Below are positions 7,465-15,246 of a DNA stretch of 41,804 bases, one piece after another. A program made the position numbers and the translations under genes. The notes beneath the pieces are model-generated. The model did not search any database. It was not told where the DNA came from and worked only from the letters and a program-made list of their open reading frames with translations. The stretch covers positions 66,551 through 108,354 of the forward strand of contig JADLAC010000037.1 of NCBI GenBank assembly GCA_020848435.1, in the 5' to 3' direction. Each line of letters opens with the position of its first letter. The stretch's first letter is position 1. This DNA comes from Burkholderiales bacterium. GTDB taxonomy: Bacteria > Pseudomonadota > Gammaproteobacteria > Burkholderiales > WYBJ01.

Positions 7465-8337
7465 ATGAAGCCCAGTCAATCGCATTTCGTCACGGTGCGC
7501 GCTCTGAAGTATCACTGCCGCACCTGGGGCGAGCCCGGCGCGCCGCGATTATTCCTGCTGCATGGATTTCAGGATGTTTCCGCCTCCTGGCAGTTCATGG
7601 TCGCTGCCCTGCGCCAGGACTGGTTGGTCGTGGCGCCCGACTGGCGAGGTTACGGCCTGACGCAATGGAGCGGCGCGGATAGCTACTGGTTTCCGGACTA
7701 TCTCGGCGACCTCGATGCGCTGCTCGACCATTATTCGCCCGGGCAGCCGGCCAACCTGGTGGGGCACAGCATGGGCGGCAACGTCGGCGGTCTCTACGCC
7801 GGTGTTTGTCCCGAGCGGGTGAGGCGGTTCGTCAACATCGAAGGCTTCGGCATCGGTAGCCGGCGCCAGGATCCGGCGCCCAGGCGCTACGCGCGCTGGC
7901 TCGCGGAGCTGAGGGACGAGAGCGGGCAGCGCGCGTACGACAGCTTCGAAGAATTCGCGGCGCGCTTGCAAGCGGAGAATCCGCGGCTAACCGACGAGCG
8001 TGCGCGCTTTCTCGCGCAGCACTGGGGCAAGCAGGAGGACGACGGCAGCGTGTCGCGGCGCGCCGATCCGGCGCACAAGCGCAGCAATCCAGTGCCGACC
8101 ACGACCGATGACTTGCTTGCATGCTGGCGCGAGGTGACGGCCCCCGTGCTCTGGATCGAGGGTGCGAAGTCGGGACTGGCCGCGCGCCTGGCGCGCGACC
8201 CCGAGGGCTACGACGCGCGCCGCGCGGCGATCGACGATCTACGGATCGAGCGCATCGAGGACGCGGGCCACAACGTGCACCACGATCAGCCCGAGCGCTT
8301 GGCGCAGGTGATCGAGAGCTTTCTGGCTACGGCCTGA
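7465..8337 (+). CDS. Alpha/beta hydrolase
   Basis: 290 residues from the ATG at 7465 (MKPSQSHFVTVRALKYHCRT); in-frame upstream ATGs at 7408 and 7420 are possible but add a sequence with no family resemblance. The fold is clear: oxyanion segment LLHGFQD (about residues 31-37), DWRGYGLT, nucleophile elbow GHSMGG with Ser102, and a terminal GHNVHHDQP that supplies the catalytic His (about 272). It is a serine hydrolase of the epoxide-hydrolase/esterase superfamily; the substrate is unknown. It is the only plus-strand gene between two minus-strand blocks. Its last 11 bp overlap the end of the convergent carboxyltransferase gene. Confidence 0.9.
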   Translation: MKPSQSHFVTVRALKYHCRTWGEPGAPRLFLLHGFQDVSASWQFMVAALRQDWLVVAPDWRGYGLTQWSGADSYWFPDYLGDLDALLDHYSPGQPANLVGHSMGGNVGGLYAGVCPERVRRFVNIEGFGIGSRRQDPAPRRYARWLAELRDESGQRAYDSFEEFAARLQAENPRLTDERARFLAQHWGKQEDDGSVSRRADPAHKRSNPVPTTTDDLLACWREVTAPVLWIEGAKSGLAARLARDPEGYDARRAAIDDLRIERIEDAGHNVHHDQPERLAQVIESFLATA

Positions 8338-9883
8338 ACCCCTGGCGCATGAAACCAGGCCGGCGCAGCGGCGCCGCCATGTCGGCGAAATCGCACAACA
8401 GCATGCGCGTGTCGCGCGGATCGATGATTTCCTCCGGCACGAACGCTTCGGCGGCGCGAAACGGCGAGCGCAGCCGATTGATCCGCTCCTCGATCTCGGC
8501 ATGCTTGGCGGAAGGATCGGCGGCAGCCTCGATTTCGCCGCGATACGCCGCCTCCAGCCCCCCTTCGACTGGCAAGGACCCCCATTCGGCCGACGGCCAG
8601 GTGTAGCGCACGTTGTAACGCCCGGCATTCTGGTGTGCGCCTCCGGCCACGCCGTAGACCTTGCGCACGAGCACCGAGCACCACGGCACGCTCGCGCGTA
8701 TGAGCGCGGCGATCGCGCGTGCGCCGTAGCGGATGGTGGCGGTCTCCTCGGCTTCGGGGCCGACGAGGAAGCCGGGGATGTCGACCAGGTGCACGATCGG
8801 CAGGTGAAAGGTCTCCGCGAGATCGATATGGCGCATCACCTTTTGCGAGGCATCCGCGGTCCAGGCGCCGCCGTAGTGATACGGATCGCTGGCGATGATG
8901 GCGACCGGCCAGCCGTTCAGGCGCGCGAGCCCGCTGATCACCGAGCGGCCCCATTGCCTCCCGATCTCGAAGAACGAATCGCGATCGACCAGAGTGGCGA
9001 TGATTTTGCGCATCTGGTACACCTGGCGCCGGTTGCGCGGGATCGCTTCGAGCAGCCATTCGTCGCGACGCTTGGGGTCGTCGTTCGGCTCGGTGCGCGG
9101 GGGCAACTGTTCGACGCTCGGCGGTAGGTACGACAGGAATCGTCGCGCCCGCTCGAAGGCTTCGCCCTCGCTCGATGCTTCGTCGTCGACCGCGCCGTTA
9201 CGCGTGTGGATGTGGCTGCCGCCCAATTCGTTCTTTTCGAGCTTGCGCCCCGTGCGCGCGACCACCGGGGGGCCGGCGACGAACATCTGCGAGCTTTCCT
9301 TCACCATTACCGAGTAGTGGCTGGCCGCCACTCGCGCCGCCCCGAGCCCGGCCACCGAGCCGAGCGCGAGCGACACGACCGGGACGGTTTCGAGGTTGCG
9401 CACGATGTAGTCCCAGCGCCGGCCGTCGAAGCCTCCGGGCAGCAGCGTGTGGCCCTTGATCTCGATGTTCTTCACCGAGCCGCCGCCGCCGGTACCGTCG
9501 ACCAGGCGCACGATCGGCAGCCGCAGCTCGTGCGCCATCATCTCCGACATCACCAGCTTTTCCTTGATGGCGCCATCGTTCGCGCCGCCGCGCACGGTGA
9601 AATCGTCGCCCGCGACGACGACCCGCCGGCCCTCGATGGTGCCGCGGCCGATGACCAGGTTCGCCGGCGTGAAGCGCACGAGCCTCCCGTCGCGGTCGTA
9701 CTCGCCCTTACCGGCGAGCGTGCCGATCTCGTGGAACGAGCCCGGGTCGAGCAGACCCTCGACCCGTTCGCGCACGGTGAGCTTGCCGCCGTCATGTTGG
9801 CGCTTGATCTTGTCGGGACCACCCATCGCGCGGCCCAGTTTCTCCCGCACGTGCAGCTCTTCGATTTCAGGTTGCCAATTCAT
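8327..9883 (-). CDS. Acyl-CoA carboxylase, carboxyltransferase (beta) subunit
   Basis: 518 residues from the ATG at 9883; a GTG directly before it (9886) is an alternative start. The protein has the two crotonase-like carboxyltransferase halves of propionyl-, methylcrotonyl- and geranyl-CoA carboxylases. Visible are the N-terminal KLTVRERVEGLLDPGSFHEI, the DGTGGGGSVKNIE loop, VAGPPVVARTGRKLEKNELG, and C-terminal FLVGPEAEETATIRYGARAI and VRKVYGVAGGAHQNAG. It would move CO2 from carboxybiotin to an acyl-CoA. No biotin carboxylase or biotin carrier gene is in the window, so the partner lies elsewhere or the protein works as a decarboxylase-type subunit. It is the last gene of the run that starts at 16659, 15-18 bp after the dehydrogenase at 9902. 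Confidence 0.92.
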   Translation of the reverse strand: MNWQPEIEELHVREKLGRAMGGPDKIKRQHDGGKLTVRERVEGLLDPGSFHEIGTLAGKGEYDRDGRLVRFTPANLVIGRGTIEGRRVVVAGDDFTVRGGANDGAIKEKLVMSEMMAHELRLPIVRLVDGTGGGGSVKNIEIKGHTLLPGGFDGRRWDYIVRNLETVPVVSLALGSVAGLGAARVAASHYSVMVKESSQMFVAGPPVVARTGRKLEKNELGGSHIHTRNGAVDDEASSEGEAFERARRFLSYLPPSVEQLPPRTEPNDDPKRRDEWLLEAIPRNRRQVYQMRKIIATLVDRDSFFEIGRQWGRSVISGLARLNGWPVAIIASDPYHYGGAWTADASQKVMRHIDLAETFHLPIVHLVDIPGFLVGPEAEETATIRYGARAIAALIRASVPWCSVLVRKVYGVAGGAHQNAGRYNVRYTWPSAEWGSLPVEGGLEAAYRGEIEAAADPSAKHAEIEERINRLRSPFRAAEAFVPEEIIDPRDTRMLLCDFADMAAPLRRPGFMRQGFRP

Positions 9884-9901
9884 CACGAATCACTTTGTGG
9901 T

Positions 9902-10822
9902 TTACGAGAGGCCATCGCCCACCGGCATGTTCTCGGGTTCGAGCGCGACTCCCGATGCCTTCGCGGCGAGCAACAGCAGGGTTGAAAAATCCTGGTCGAC
10001 ATGGCCGTTGCCGATCAGGGTCTGCACCAGGTCGCGCGTGATCGATGCCAGCGGCATCGGCACGCCGAGCTCTTTCGCGGCCGAGAGCCCGAGATCGAGA
10101 TCCTTGCGCAGCAGCTCCGGGGTGAAAGTCACGTGGAAATCGAGGTTCACCAGCGCCGGGGTCTTGTAGCGCGTGAACATCGAGCCCATAACGCTGTTGT
10201 TGAGGAAATCGAGGAAGGCGTGGCGTTGCATGCCCGCCTTCTGCGCGAGCAGCGTGATCTCGCACAGGTTCTGGATGACCACGCCGAGCATGACGTTGTG
10301 GCAGATCTTGGCGATGCGCGCGAGCTCGCCTTCGCCGGCGTAGGTCACTCCCGAACCGATGGCGTTGAGGTAGGGCAACACGGTGTCGTACGCATCCTTC
10401 GGGCCGGATGCGACCACGGTCAGCTTGCCGGCCTTGATCACCTTGGCATTGCCCGATACCGGTGCGGCCAGCAGCTGCACGCCGCGCTTGCCGAGCTCGG
10501 TGCGGATCGCGGCCGATTCGGGGATGGATATCGACGTCGAGTCGACGACGACGCGCGGCGCCGTGCCGGCGGACATCACGCCCGCAGGCCCGTACAGCAC
10601 CTCCTTCACGTCCTTGCCGGTAGATACCATGGTGAACACGATGTCGCAGCCGGCGAGGTCGGTCAGTCGATCGACCACCTTCGCACCGTAGCTCGCGAGC
10701 GGCTCGGCCTTGGCGCGGGTGCGATTCCATACCGACAAGTCGTAGCCCGCCTTGGCCAGGAGCTGCGCCATGGCGTAACCCATGCGGCCGATGCCGATCC
10801 AGCCGAGCTTATGCGTGGTCAT
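9902..10822 (-). CDS. NAD(P)-dependent 3-hydroxyisobutyrate dehydrogenase family protein
   Basis: 306 residues from the ATG at 10822, with AGGGGAG about 8 bp upstream (a GTG at 10825 is also possible). The N-terminal Rossmann motif GWIGIGRMGYAMA gives the G-x-G-x-x-G dinucleotide site, followed by VWNRTRAKAE, which favours NADP by its Arg after the beta-2 strand. The substrate-binding segment APVSGNAKVIKAGKL (about 120-133) and the catalytic Lys in ELARIAKICHNVMLG (about residue 172) are present. Family members oxidise beta-hydroxyacids such as 3-hydroxyisobutyrate, tartronate semialdehyde or glyoxylate. Position between a sulfurtransferase and a carboxyltransferase suggests an acyl catabolic role. 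Substrate not assignable. Confidence 0.9.
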   Translation of the reverse strand: MTTHKLGWIGIGRMGYAMAQLLAKAGYDLSVWNRTRAKAEPLASYGAKVVDRLTDLAGCDIVFTMVSTGKDVKEVLYGPAGVMSAGTAPRVVVDSTSISIPESAAIRTELGKRGVQLLAAPVSGNAKVIKAGKLTVVASGPKDAYDTVLPYLNAIGSGVTYAGEGELARIAKICHNVMLGVVIQNLCEITLLAQKAGMQRHAFLDFLNNSVMGSMFTRYKTPALVNLDFHVTFTPELLRKDLDLGLSAAKELGVPMPLASITRDLVQTLIGNGHVDQDFSTLLLLAAKASGVALEPENMPVGDGLS

Positions 10823-10928
10823 CACGGACTCCCCTGGTGTCCCGAGTCGACGTTTGCCGTTGCATTGTCCAACGCTGCAATAGCGCTAACGAGCGGGACC
10901 CTGGATGCATTTTCGCATGCCTTGCCTG

Positions 10929-11774
10929 TCACGGCTTCTCGACGGGGACGCCGACCAGGTTGCCCCACTCGGTCCAGGAGCCATCATAGATGCGAATGTT
11001 TTCGATACCGAGCAGCTCGGTCAGCGCGAAGTACAACACGGTGGCACGATGGCTCAGGCGGCAATAGGCGATGATGTCGCGATCAGCGCCCGCGCCGCGC
11101 GTTTCGAATAGTCGCCGCAGATCCTCGGGCGGCCGGAAGCGCTTGTTCGCATCGAGCAGATCTTCGAAGTACAGGTGCTTCGCGCCGGGAATGCGGCCCA
11201 GCCGCTCGGCGCCGGTATCGGGCATGCCGGGCGGGCTCGCGCGCTCGCCGCGATACTCCTCGGGCGAGCGCGCATCGAGGATGAGCGTATCGTCGCGGCC
11301 CAGGCGCGAGAGCATCTCGTCGCGGTAGACACGCACGGCGTCGTGGCGCGGCTTGAGGCTACGCACGACGGCGGGGCGCGCGGCCGGTGTGTCGGTAACC
11401 AGCGCTCGTCCCTGCGCCCGCCACAGGTAGCGGGCACCGTCGAGCACGCGCGCATCGGCATGGCCGCAAAGCCGCAACACCCACCAGGCGTAGATGCCGA
11501 ACTGCATGTCTTCGCCGTAGAGGACTACCGTCGTGTCCTCGCCGATGCCGGCGGCACCCATGCGCCGCGCGAACAGCTGCGGTGAGGGGAAGTCGCGGCG
11601 GCGCTCGTCCCATAACCATTCCTTCCAGCGCCAGGCATGCGCGCCGGGAATGTGGCCGGCCGTGTATGCCTGGAGCTGCTCCTGGCCATTGCCGGCGATT
11701 TCGATCAGGCACACGCCGGGATCGTTCGCATGGCGGGCGAGCCAATCCGGGTCCACCAGGCGGGTCGATGTCAT
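10929..11774 (-). CDS. Two-domain sulfurtransferase (rhodanese/thiosulfate sulfurtransferase family)
   Basis: 281 residues in two rhodanese modules, about 1-125 and 150-281. The first has AGHIPGAHAWRWKEWLWDE but an inactive loop (LYGEDMQFG). The second has LDARSPEEYRGE, GRIPGAKHLYFEDLLD and the active-site loop AYCRLSHRAT with the persulfide-forming Cys238. This two-domain layout matches thiosulfate and 3-mercaptopyruvate sulfurtransferases. A GGGAGAAAG ribosome binding site precedes the ATG, and the gene lies 12 bp behind E2. A link to the 2-oxoacid dehydrogenase is suggestive because lipoate carries sulfur and because thio-acids are possible substrates; this is inference only. Confidence 0.9.
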   Translation of the reverse strand: MTSTRLVDPDWLARHANDPGVCLIEIAGNGQEQLQAYTAGHIPGAHAWRWKEWLWDERRRDFPSPQLFARRMGAAGIGEDTTVVLYGEDMQFGIYAWWVLRLCGHADARVLDGARYLWRAQGRALVTDTPAARPAVVRSLKPRHDAVRVYRDEMLSRLGRDDTLILDARSPEEYRGERASPPGMPDTGAERLGRIPGAKHLYFEDLLDANKRFRPPEDLRRLFETRGAGADRDIIAYCRLSHRATVLYFALTELLGIENIRIYDGSWTEWGNLVGVPVEKP

Positions 11775-11786
11775 CGGCTTTCTCCC

Positions 11787-13097
11787 TCAGGGCAGATCAT
11801 CGCTCCATGCCCGCGTCTCGATGAGCCGCTTCAGCTCCTTCAGGAACGCCGCCGAATACGCGCCGTCGACGGCGCGATGGTCGAACGACTGCGCGAGCAC
11901 GCCGACGGGGCGGATGGCGAGGCTGTCGCCGTCGTCCGATGCCACGACCACCGCGCGCTTGGCGACCCCGTCGGTCGACAGGATCGCCACCTGCGGCGGA
12001 TTGACGATGGGCGCGGTGATGAGCGTTCCGAATACGCCCGAGTTCGAGATCGTGTAGCTCGGCTGCGAGAAATCGTCGGGCGTAAGCTTGTTGCCACGCG
12101 CGCCCACCGCCAGCCTGCGGATCTCGCGCCCGAGCGCGCTCAGCGTGCGATCCTGCGCATCGCGAATCACCGGAACGACCAGCCCGTCGTGAGCGAGATC
12201 GACCGCGATGCCGAGGTGCACGCGCCGCGATACGATCAGGCGATCGCCGTCGATGCGGGCATTCAATTGCTCGTAGCGCAGCAACGCCTGGCACGTGGCC
12301 CAGGCGAGAAAGGGGAGGTAGGTGAGCTCGTAGCCTTCGCGGGCCTGCCAGGCGGGACCCTTGCTGCGACGCGCGCTTTCGATTCGCGAATAGTCGGCCT
12401 CGATAGCCTGCAGCACGTGCGGCACGCTCTGCCAGGCGCGTGCCATGGCTGCCGCGGAACGGCGGCGAATGCTGTTCAGCGGCACGACGCGCTCGCCGGC
12501 GCCGCACATGCTCGAATCTGTCGTCGCCTGCGCCACGGCCGGCGCCGCAGGCAGCGGCGCGGGGCTCGGCGATGCCGCGGCCGCCGCGGCGGGCTGTGTA
12601 CTGCCAGCTCGGCCGATATGTGCGAGCACGTCGTCGCGCATCACGCGGCCGTCGCGCCCGCTGCCCTGAATCCCGGCGGCGGACAGGCCATGCTGGGCGA
12701 GCAGGCGGCGCACCACCGGCGAGAGCTTGCGCTTTTCGCTGCGTGCGGCGACGTCTGCCTCGAGCCTCAGGGAGCGCACTTGCGACGCCGGTGCATGCAC
12801 GCCGGCGGCTGCTTGGGCCGGCGCATGCGACGGCGCGGCGCCTCCCGCGGGCGCGGCTTGCTCGTTCGCGCCGCGAACGACGGCCAGTCGCGTTCCGACT
12901 TTCACCGTCTGTCCGGCGGGAACCAGTACTTCCGCGAGCACGCCCGACACCGGCGATGGAACCTCGGTCGAGACCTTGTCGGTCTCGACATCGAACAGCG
13001 CTTCGTCGGCGCGCACGCTGTCGCCGACCTGCTTGTACCAGTTGGTCACCGTACCCTCGGCCACCGTTTCGCCGAGCTGGGGCATCAGGATGTCCAT
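11787..13097 (-). CDS. 2-oxoacid dehydrogenase complex E2 (dihydrolipoamide acyltransferase)
   Basis: 436 residues in three parts. The lipoyl domain (1-76) starts MDILMPQLGETVAEGTVTNW and has the lipoylated Lys41 in ETDKVSTEV. An Ala/Pro-rich linker leads to a peripheral-subunit-binding domain (about 124-162, LSPVVRRLLAQHGL..GRDGRVMRDDVLAHI). A second low-complexity linker leads to the acyltransferase domain, which ends with the DHRAVDG catalytic motif (about residues 405-411). The single lipoyl domain and length fit branched-chain, acetoin or pyruvate E2s. It lies 6 bp behind E1beta. It transfers the acyl group from lipoate to CoA. E3 (dihydrolipoamide dehydrogenase) is not in the window. 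The acyl substrate is not decided by sequence. Confidence 0.93.
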   Translation of the reverse strand: MDILMPQLGETVAEGTVTNWYKQVGDSVRADEALFDVETDKVSTEVPSPVSGVLAEVLVPAGQTVKVGTRLAVVRGANEQAAPAGGAAPSHAPAQAAAGVHAPASQVRSLRLEADVAARSEKRKLSPVVRRLLAQHGLSAAGIQGSGRDGRVMRDDVLAHIGRAGSTQPAAAAAASPSPAPLPAAPAVAQATTDSSMCGAGERVVPLNSIRRRSAAAMARAWQSVPHVLQAIEADYSRIESARRSKGPAWQAREGYELTYLPFLAWATCQALLRYEQLNARIDGDRLIVSRRVHLGIAVDLAHDGLVVPVIRDAQDRTLSALGREIRRLAVGARGNKLTPDDFSQPSYTISNSGVFGTLITAPIVNPPQVAILSTDGVAKRAVVVASDDGDSLAIRPVGVLAQSFDHRAVDGAYSAAFLKELKRLIETRAWSDDLP

Positions 13098-13103
13098 CGT
13101 CGC

Positions 13104-14081
13104 TCAGCCCATGGCTCGCTGTACCGTATCGACGATGCGCTCCACGGATGGAATGGTCGCATCCTCGAGGCTGTCGGCGGCAGGCAGCGGAACGTGCGGC
13201 GTGGTGATACGCACGATCGGCGCGTCGAGGTCCCAGAAGCACTCCTCGGCGACCAGGGAGGCGACTTCGGCGCCCCAGCCGCACAAGCGCGGATTCTCCT
13301 CCACCGTGAACAGCCGCGCGGTCTTGACGACCGAGCCCATGATCGTGCGTGTATCGAGCGGAACGAGCGAGCGCACGTCGATGACTTCGCACTCGATGCC
13401 GTGCTCGGCTTGCAACCGCTCGGCTGCCTCCATGGCACGCGGCACCATCAGCGCCAGCGCCGCGATCGTGCAGTCCTTGCCTGTACGCAATACCTTCGCC
13501 GCGCCGAGCGCATCGAGCGCCTCGCCGTCGGGGACCTCGCCCTTCACCGAGTACAGCGACTTGTGCTCGAAGACGATCACGGGATCGGGATCGCGCACCG
13601 CCGCCGCGATCAGTCCCTTGACGTCGGCGGGCGAGGAGGGCGCCACGACTTTCAGGCCCGGGACGGCCATCGCCCAGTTTTCAACGCTTTGCGAGTGCTG
13701 CGCGCCGAAGCGCGAGCCTGCCCCATTGGCGGTGCGTATGACCAGCGGCAGCGCGACCTGGCCGTTGGTCATGTAGCGGGTCTTGGCGATTTCGTTGGCG
13801 ATCATGTCCCAGCACACGCCGAAGAAATCCGAGAACATGATCTCCGCTATCGGCCGCAAGCCGGTCATCGCTGCGCCCATGGCGGCGCCGATGATGGCCT
13901 GCTCGGAGATCGGCGTGTCGCGCACCCGTCGCGGCCCGAAACGTTCGAACAGGCCGACGGTCGCCTTGAATACGCCGCCGGCCGCGCCGATGTCTTCGCC
14001 GAGCAGGACGACGCGTTCGTCGCGTTCCATCTCCTGCGCGATGCCGGCGGCGACGGCGTCGCGATAGGTCAGTTCCGCCAT
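13104..14081 (-). CDS. 2-oxoacid dehydrogenase E1 component, beta subunit
   Basis: 325 residues from the ATG at 14081 (MAELTYRDAVAAGIAQEMER). Segments GEDIGAAGGVFKATVGLFER, DTPISEQAIIGAAMGAAMTG and AQHSQSVENWAMAVPGLKVV are standard for the beta subunit of heterotetrameric pyruvate/acetoin/branched-chain E1. It forms the thiamine diphosphate site together with the alpha subunit. The start overlaps the end of E1alpha by 13 bp, showing tight coupling. A frame running further upstream to 14993 is only the shadow of E1alpha. AcoB-like by overall pattern, but acetoin specificity cannot be claimed. Confidence 0.93.
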   Translation of the reverse strand: MAELTYRDAVAAGIAQEMERDERVVLLGEDIGAAGGVFKATVGLFERFGPRRVRDTPISEQAIIGAAMGAAMTGLRPIAEIMFSDFFGVCWDMIANEIAKTRYMTNGQVALPLVIRTANGAGSRFGAQHSQSVENWAMAVPGLKVVAPSSPADVKGLIAAAVRDPDPVIVFEHKSLYSVKGEVPDGEALDALGAAKVLRTGKDCTIAALALMVPRAMEAAERLQAEHGIECEVIDVRSLVPLDTRTIMGSVVKTARLFTVEENPRLCGWGAEVASLVAEECFWDLDAPIVRITTPHVPLPAADSLEDATIPSVERIVDTVQRAMG

Positions 14082-15094
14082 GCCGAGCCTCCGTTCGCCC
14101 AGACGTCCTTGTGAATGAGATCCAACGCCGGCGTCGGCGATGCCTTCGCGCTCTGCGTGGCCTCGTCCACCCGTCGCGCGGTGTCTTGCTCGATCGAGCG
14201 CAAATCGAGCTCGGGGTAGCCGAGAGTGACCAGCCGCTCGCGGTAGAGATTGACCGGATCGCGTTGCAGCCACTGCTCCAACTCGCCCTGCGGCCGATAC
14301 TTGGCCGGGTCGGCACGGGAATGTCCGCTGTGACGATAGGTCTTGGCCTCGATGAGCGCGGGCCCTTCGCCGGCGCGAGCGCGCTCGAAAGCTTTCGCGG
14401 CGACCCGAAATACCGCGTCGGCGTCGTTGCCGTCGACAATGACGGGATCGAGCCCATACGCGCTCGCCCGGTCGGCGGCCGGGTGGGCGACCGCGGTGAC
14501 CGTGCCGATCGGCGTGTACTCCATGTAGAGATTGTTCTCGCACACGAACACGACCGGCAGCTTCCATACGACGGCGAAGTTGAGGGCTTCGTGAAAGGCG
14601 CCGATGTTGGTCGTGCCGTCGCCGAAGAAGCACACGGTGACTTGATCGGTGCCGCGGTACTGCGCCGACCAGGCCGCGCCGCACGCGACCGGCAGGTGCG
14701 CGCCGATGATGGCGTACGAGCCCATGGCGCCGTGCTCGACCGAGGTGAGATGCATGGAGCCGCCTTTGCCGGCGGTCACGCCGCAGGCGCGCCCCATCAG
14801 CTCGCCCAGCACGCCCGCCATGGCAGCACCGCGGGCGAGCGTGTGCGCATGACCGCGGTAGGTGCAGAAGGTGTAGTCGTCGCGCCGCATGCCGAGGGCG
14901 AAGCCGGCCGCGACGGCTTCCTGCCCGAGCGATAGATGGCTCGTGCCCTTCACCAGGTTCTGCAGGAACAAATCGTATGCGCGCTTCTCGCACAGGCGCA
15001 ATTCCAGCAGCATGCGATACATGCGCAGGCGCTTCTCGCGGCCGATATCGTCATCGGCTGCGCTCAGCGGCCGCGCTTGCTCGAGGGTCGTCAT
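14069..15094 (-). CDS. 2-oxoacid dehydrogenase E1 component, alpha subunit
   Basis: 341 residues from the ATG at 15094, preceded by GGAGAACG; the frame could start at 15166, but the extra residues are basic and without family resemblance. The thiamine diphosphate motif starts at GDG (158-160, GDGTTNIGAFHEALNF) and ends at NN (187-188), about 30 residues later as expected. GKGGSMHL (110-116) and YRGHAHTLARG are typical of AcoA/PdhA-like alpha subunits. It decarboxylates a 2-oxoacid and passes the acyl group to E2. It overlaps E1beta by 13 bp. Which 2-oxoacid is used is open; co-location with a 3-hydroxyisobutyrate-dehydrogenase-like gene would fit branched-chain or acetoin-type chemistry. Confidence 0.93.
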   Translation of the reverse strand: MTTLEQARPLSAADDDIGREKRLRMYRMLLELRLCEKRAYDLFLQNLVKGTSHLSLGQEAVAAGFALGMRRDDYTFCTYRGHAHTLARGAAMAGVLGELMGRACGVTAGKGGSMHLTSVEHGAMGSYAIIGAHLPVACGAAWSAQYRGTDQVTVCFFGDGTTNIGAFHEALNFAVVWKLPVVFVCENNLYMEYTPIGTVTAVAHPAADRASAYGLDPVIVDGNDADAVFRVAAKAFERARAGEGPALIEAKTYRHSGHSRADPAKYRPQGELEQWLQRDPVNLYRERLVTLGYPELDLRSIEQDTARRVDEATQSAKASPTPALDLIHKDVWANGGSAWRN

Positions 15095-15185
15095 GGGGTC
15101 GTTCTCCGTTGCTTCCTGCTGCTGGCCAGGGCCGTCCCTGCGCCGGCGCCGCTTTCTCAGGCTCATGGCGTCACGTCAGGGACCA

Positions 15186-15195
15186 GGGTCGGACC
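15186..15195 (+). repeat. Copy of the GGGTCGGACC motif found at both ends of the RAYT unit
   Basis: GGGTCGGACC occurs between the FAD-dehydrogenase and E1alpha genes, embedded in a short direct repeat of CCAGGGTCG. The same 10-mer bounds the transposase unit at 34512 and, inverted, at 35434-35443. It may be a solo REP-like sequence or chance; the 10-bp match alone is weak. Confidence 0.35.
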
Positions 15196-15246
15196 AGGGT
15201 CGATGGGCGGTGCAAGCTTCTCCCTTTCATCGCCCTTCCTCGCGCT

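Noticed and set aside
11637..14114. Long 825-codon plus-strand frame
   Set aside because: It is the antisense shadow of E2, E1beta and sulfurtransferase genes, rich in His/Arg as expected of high-GC shadows.
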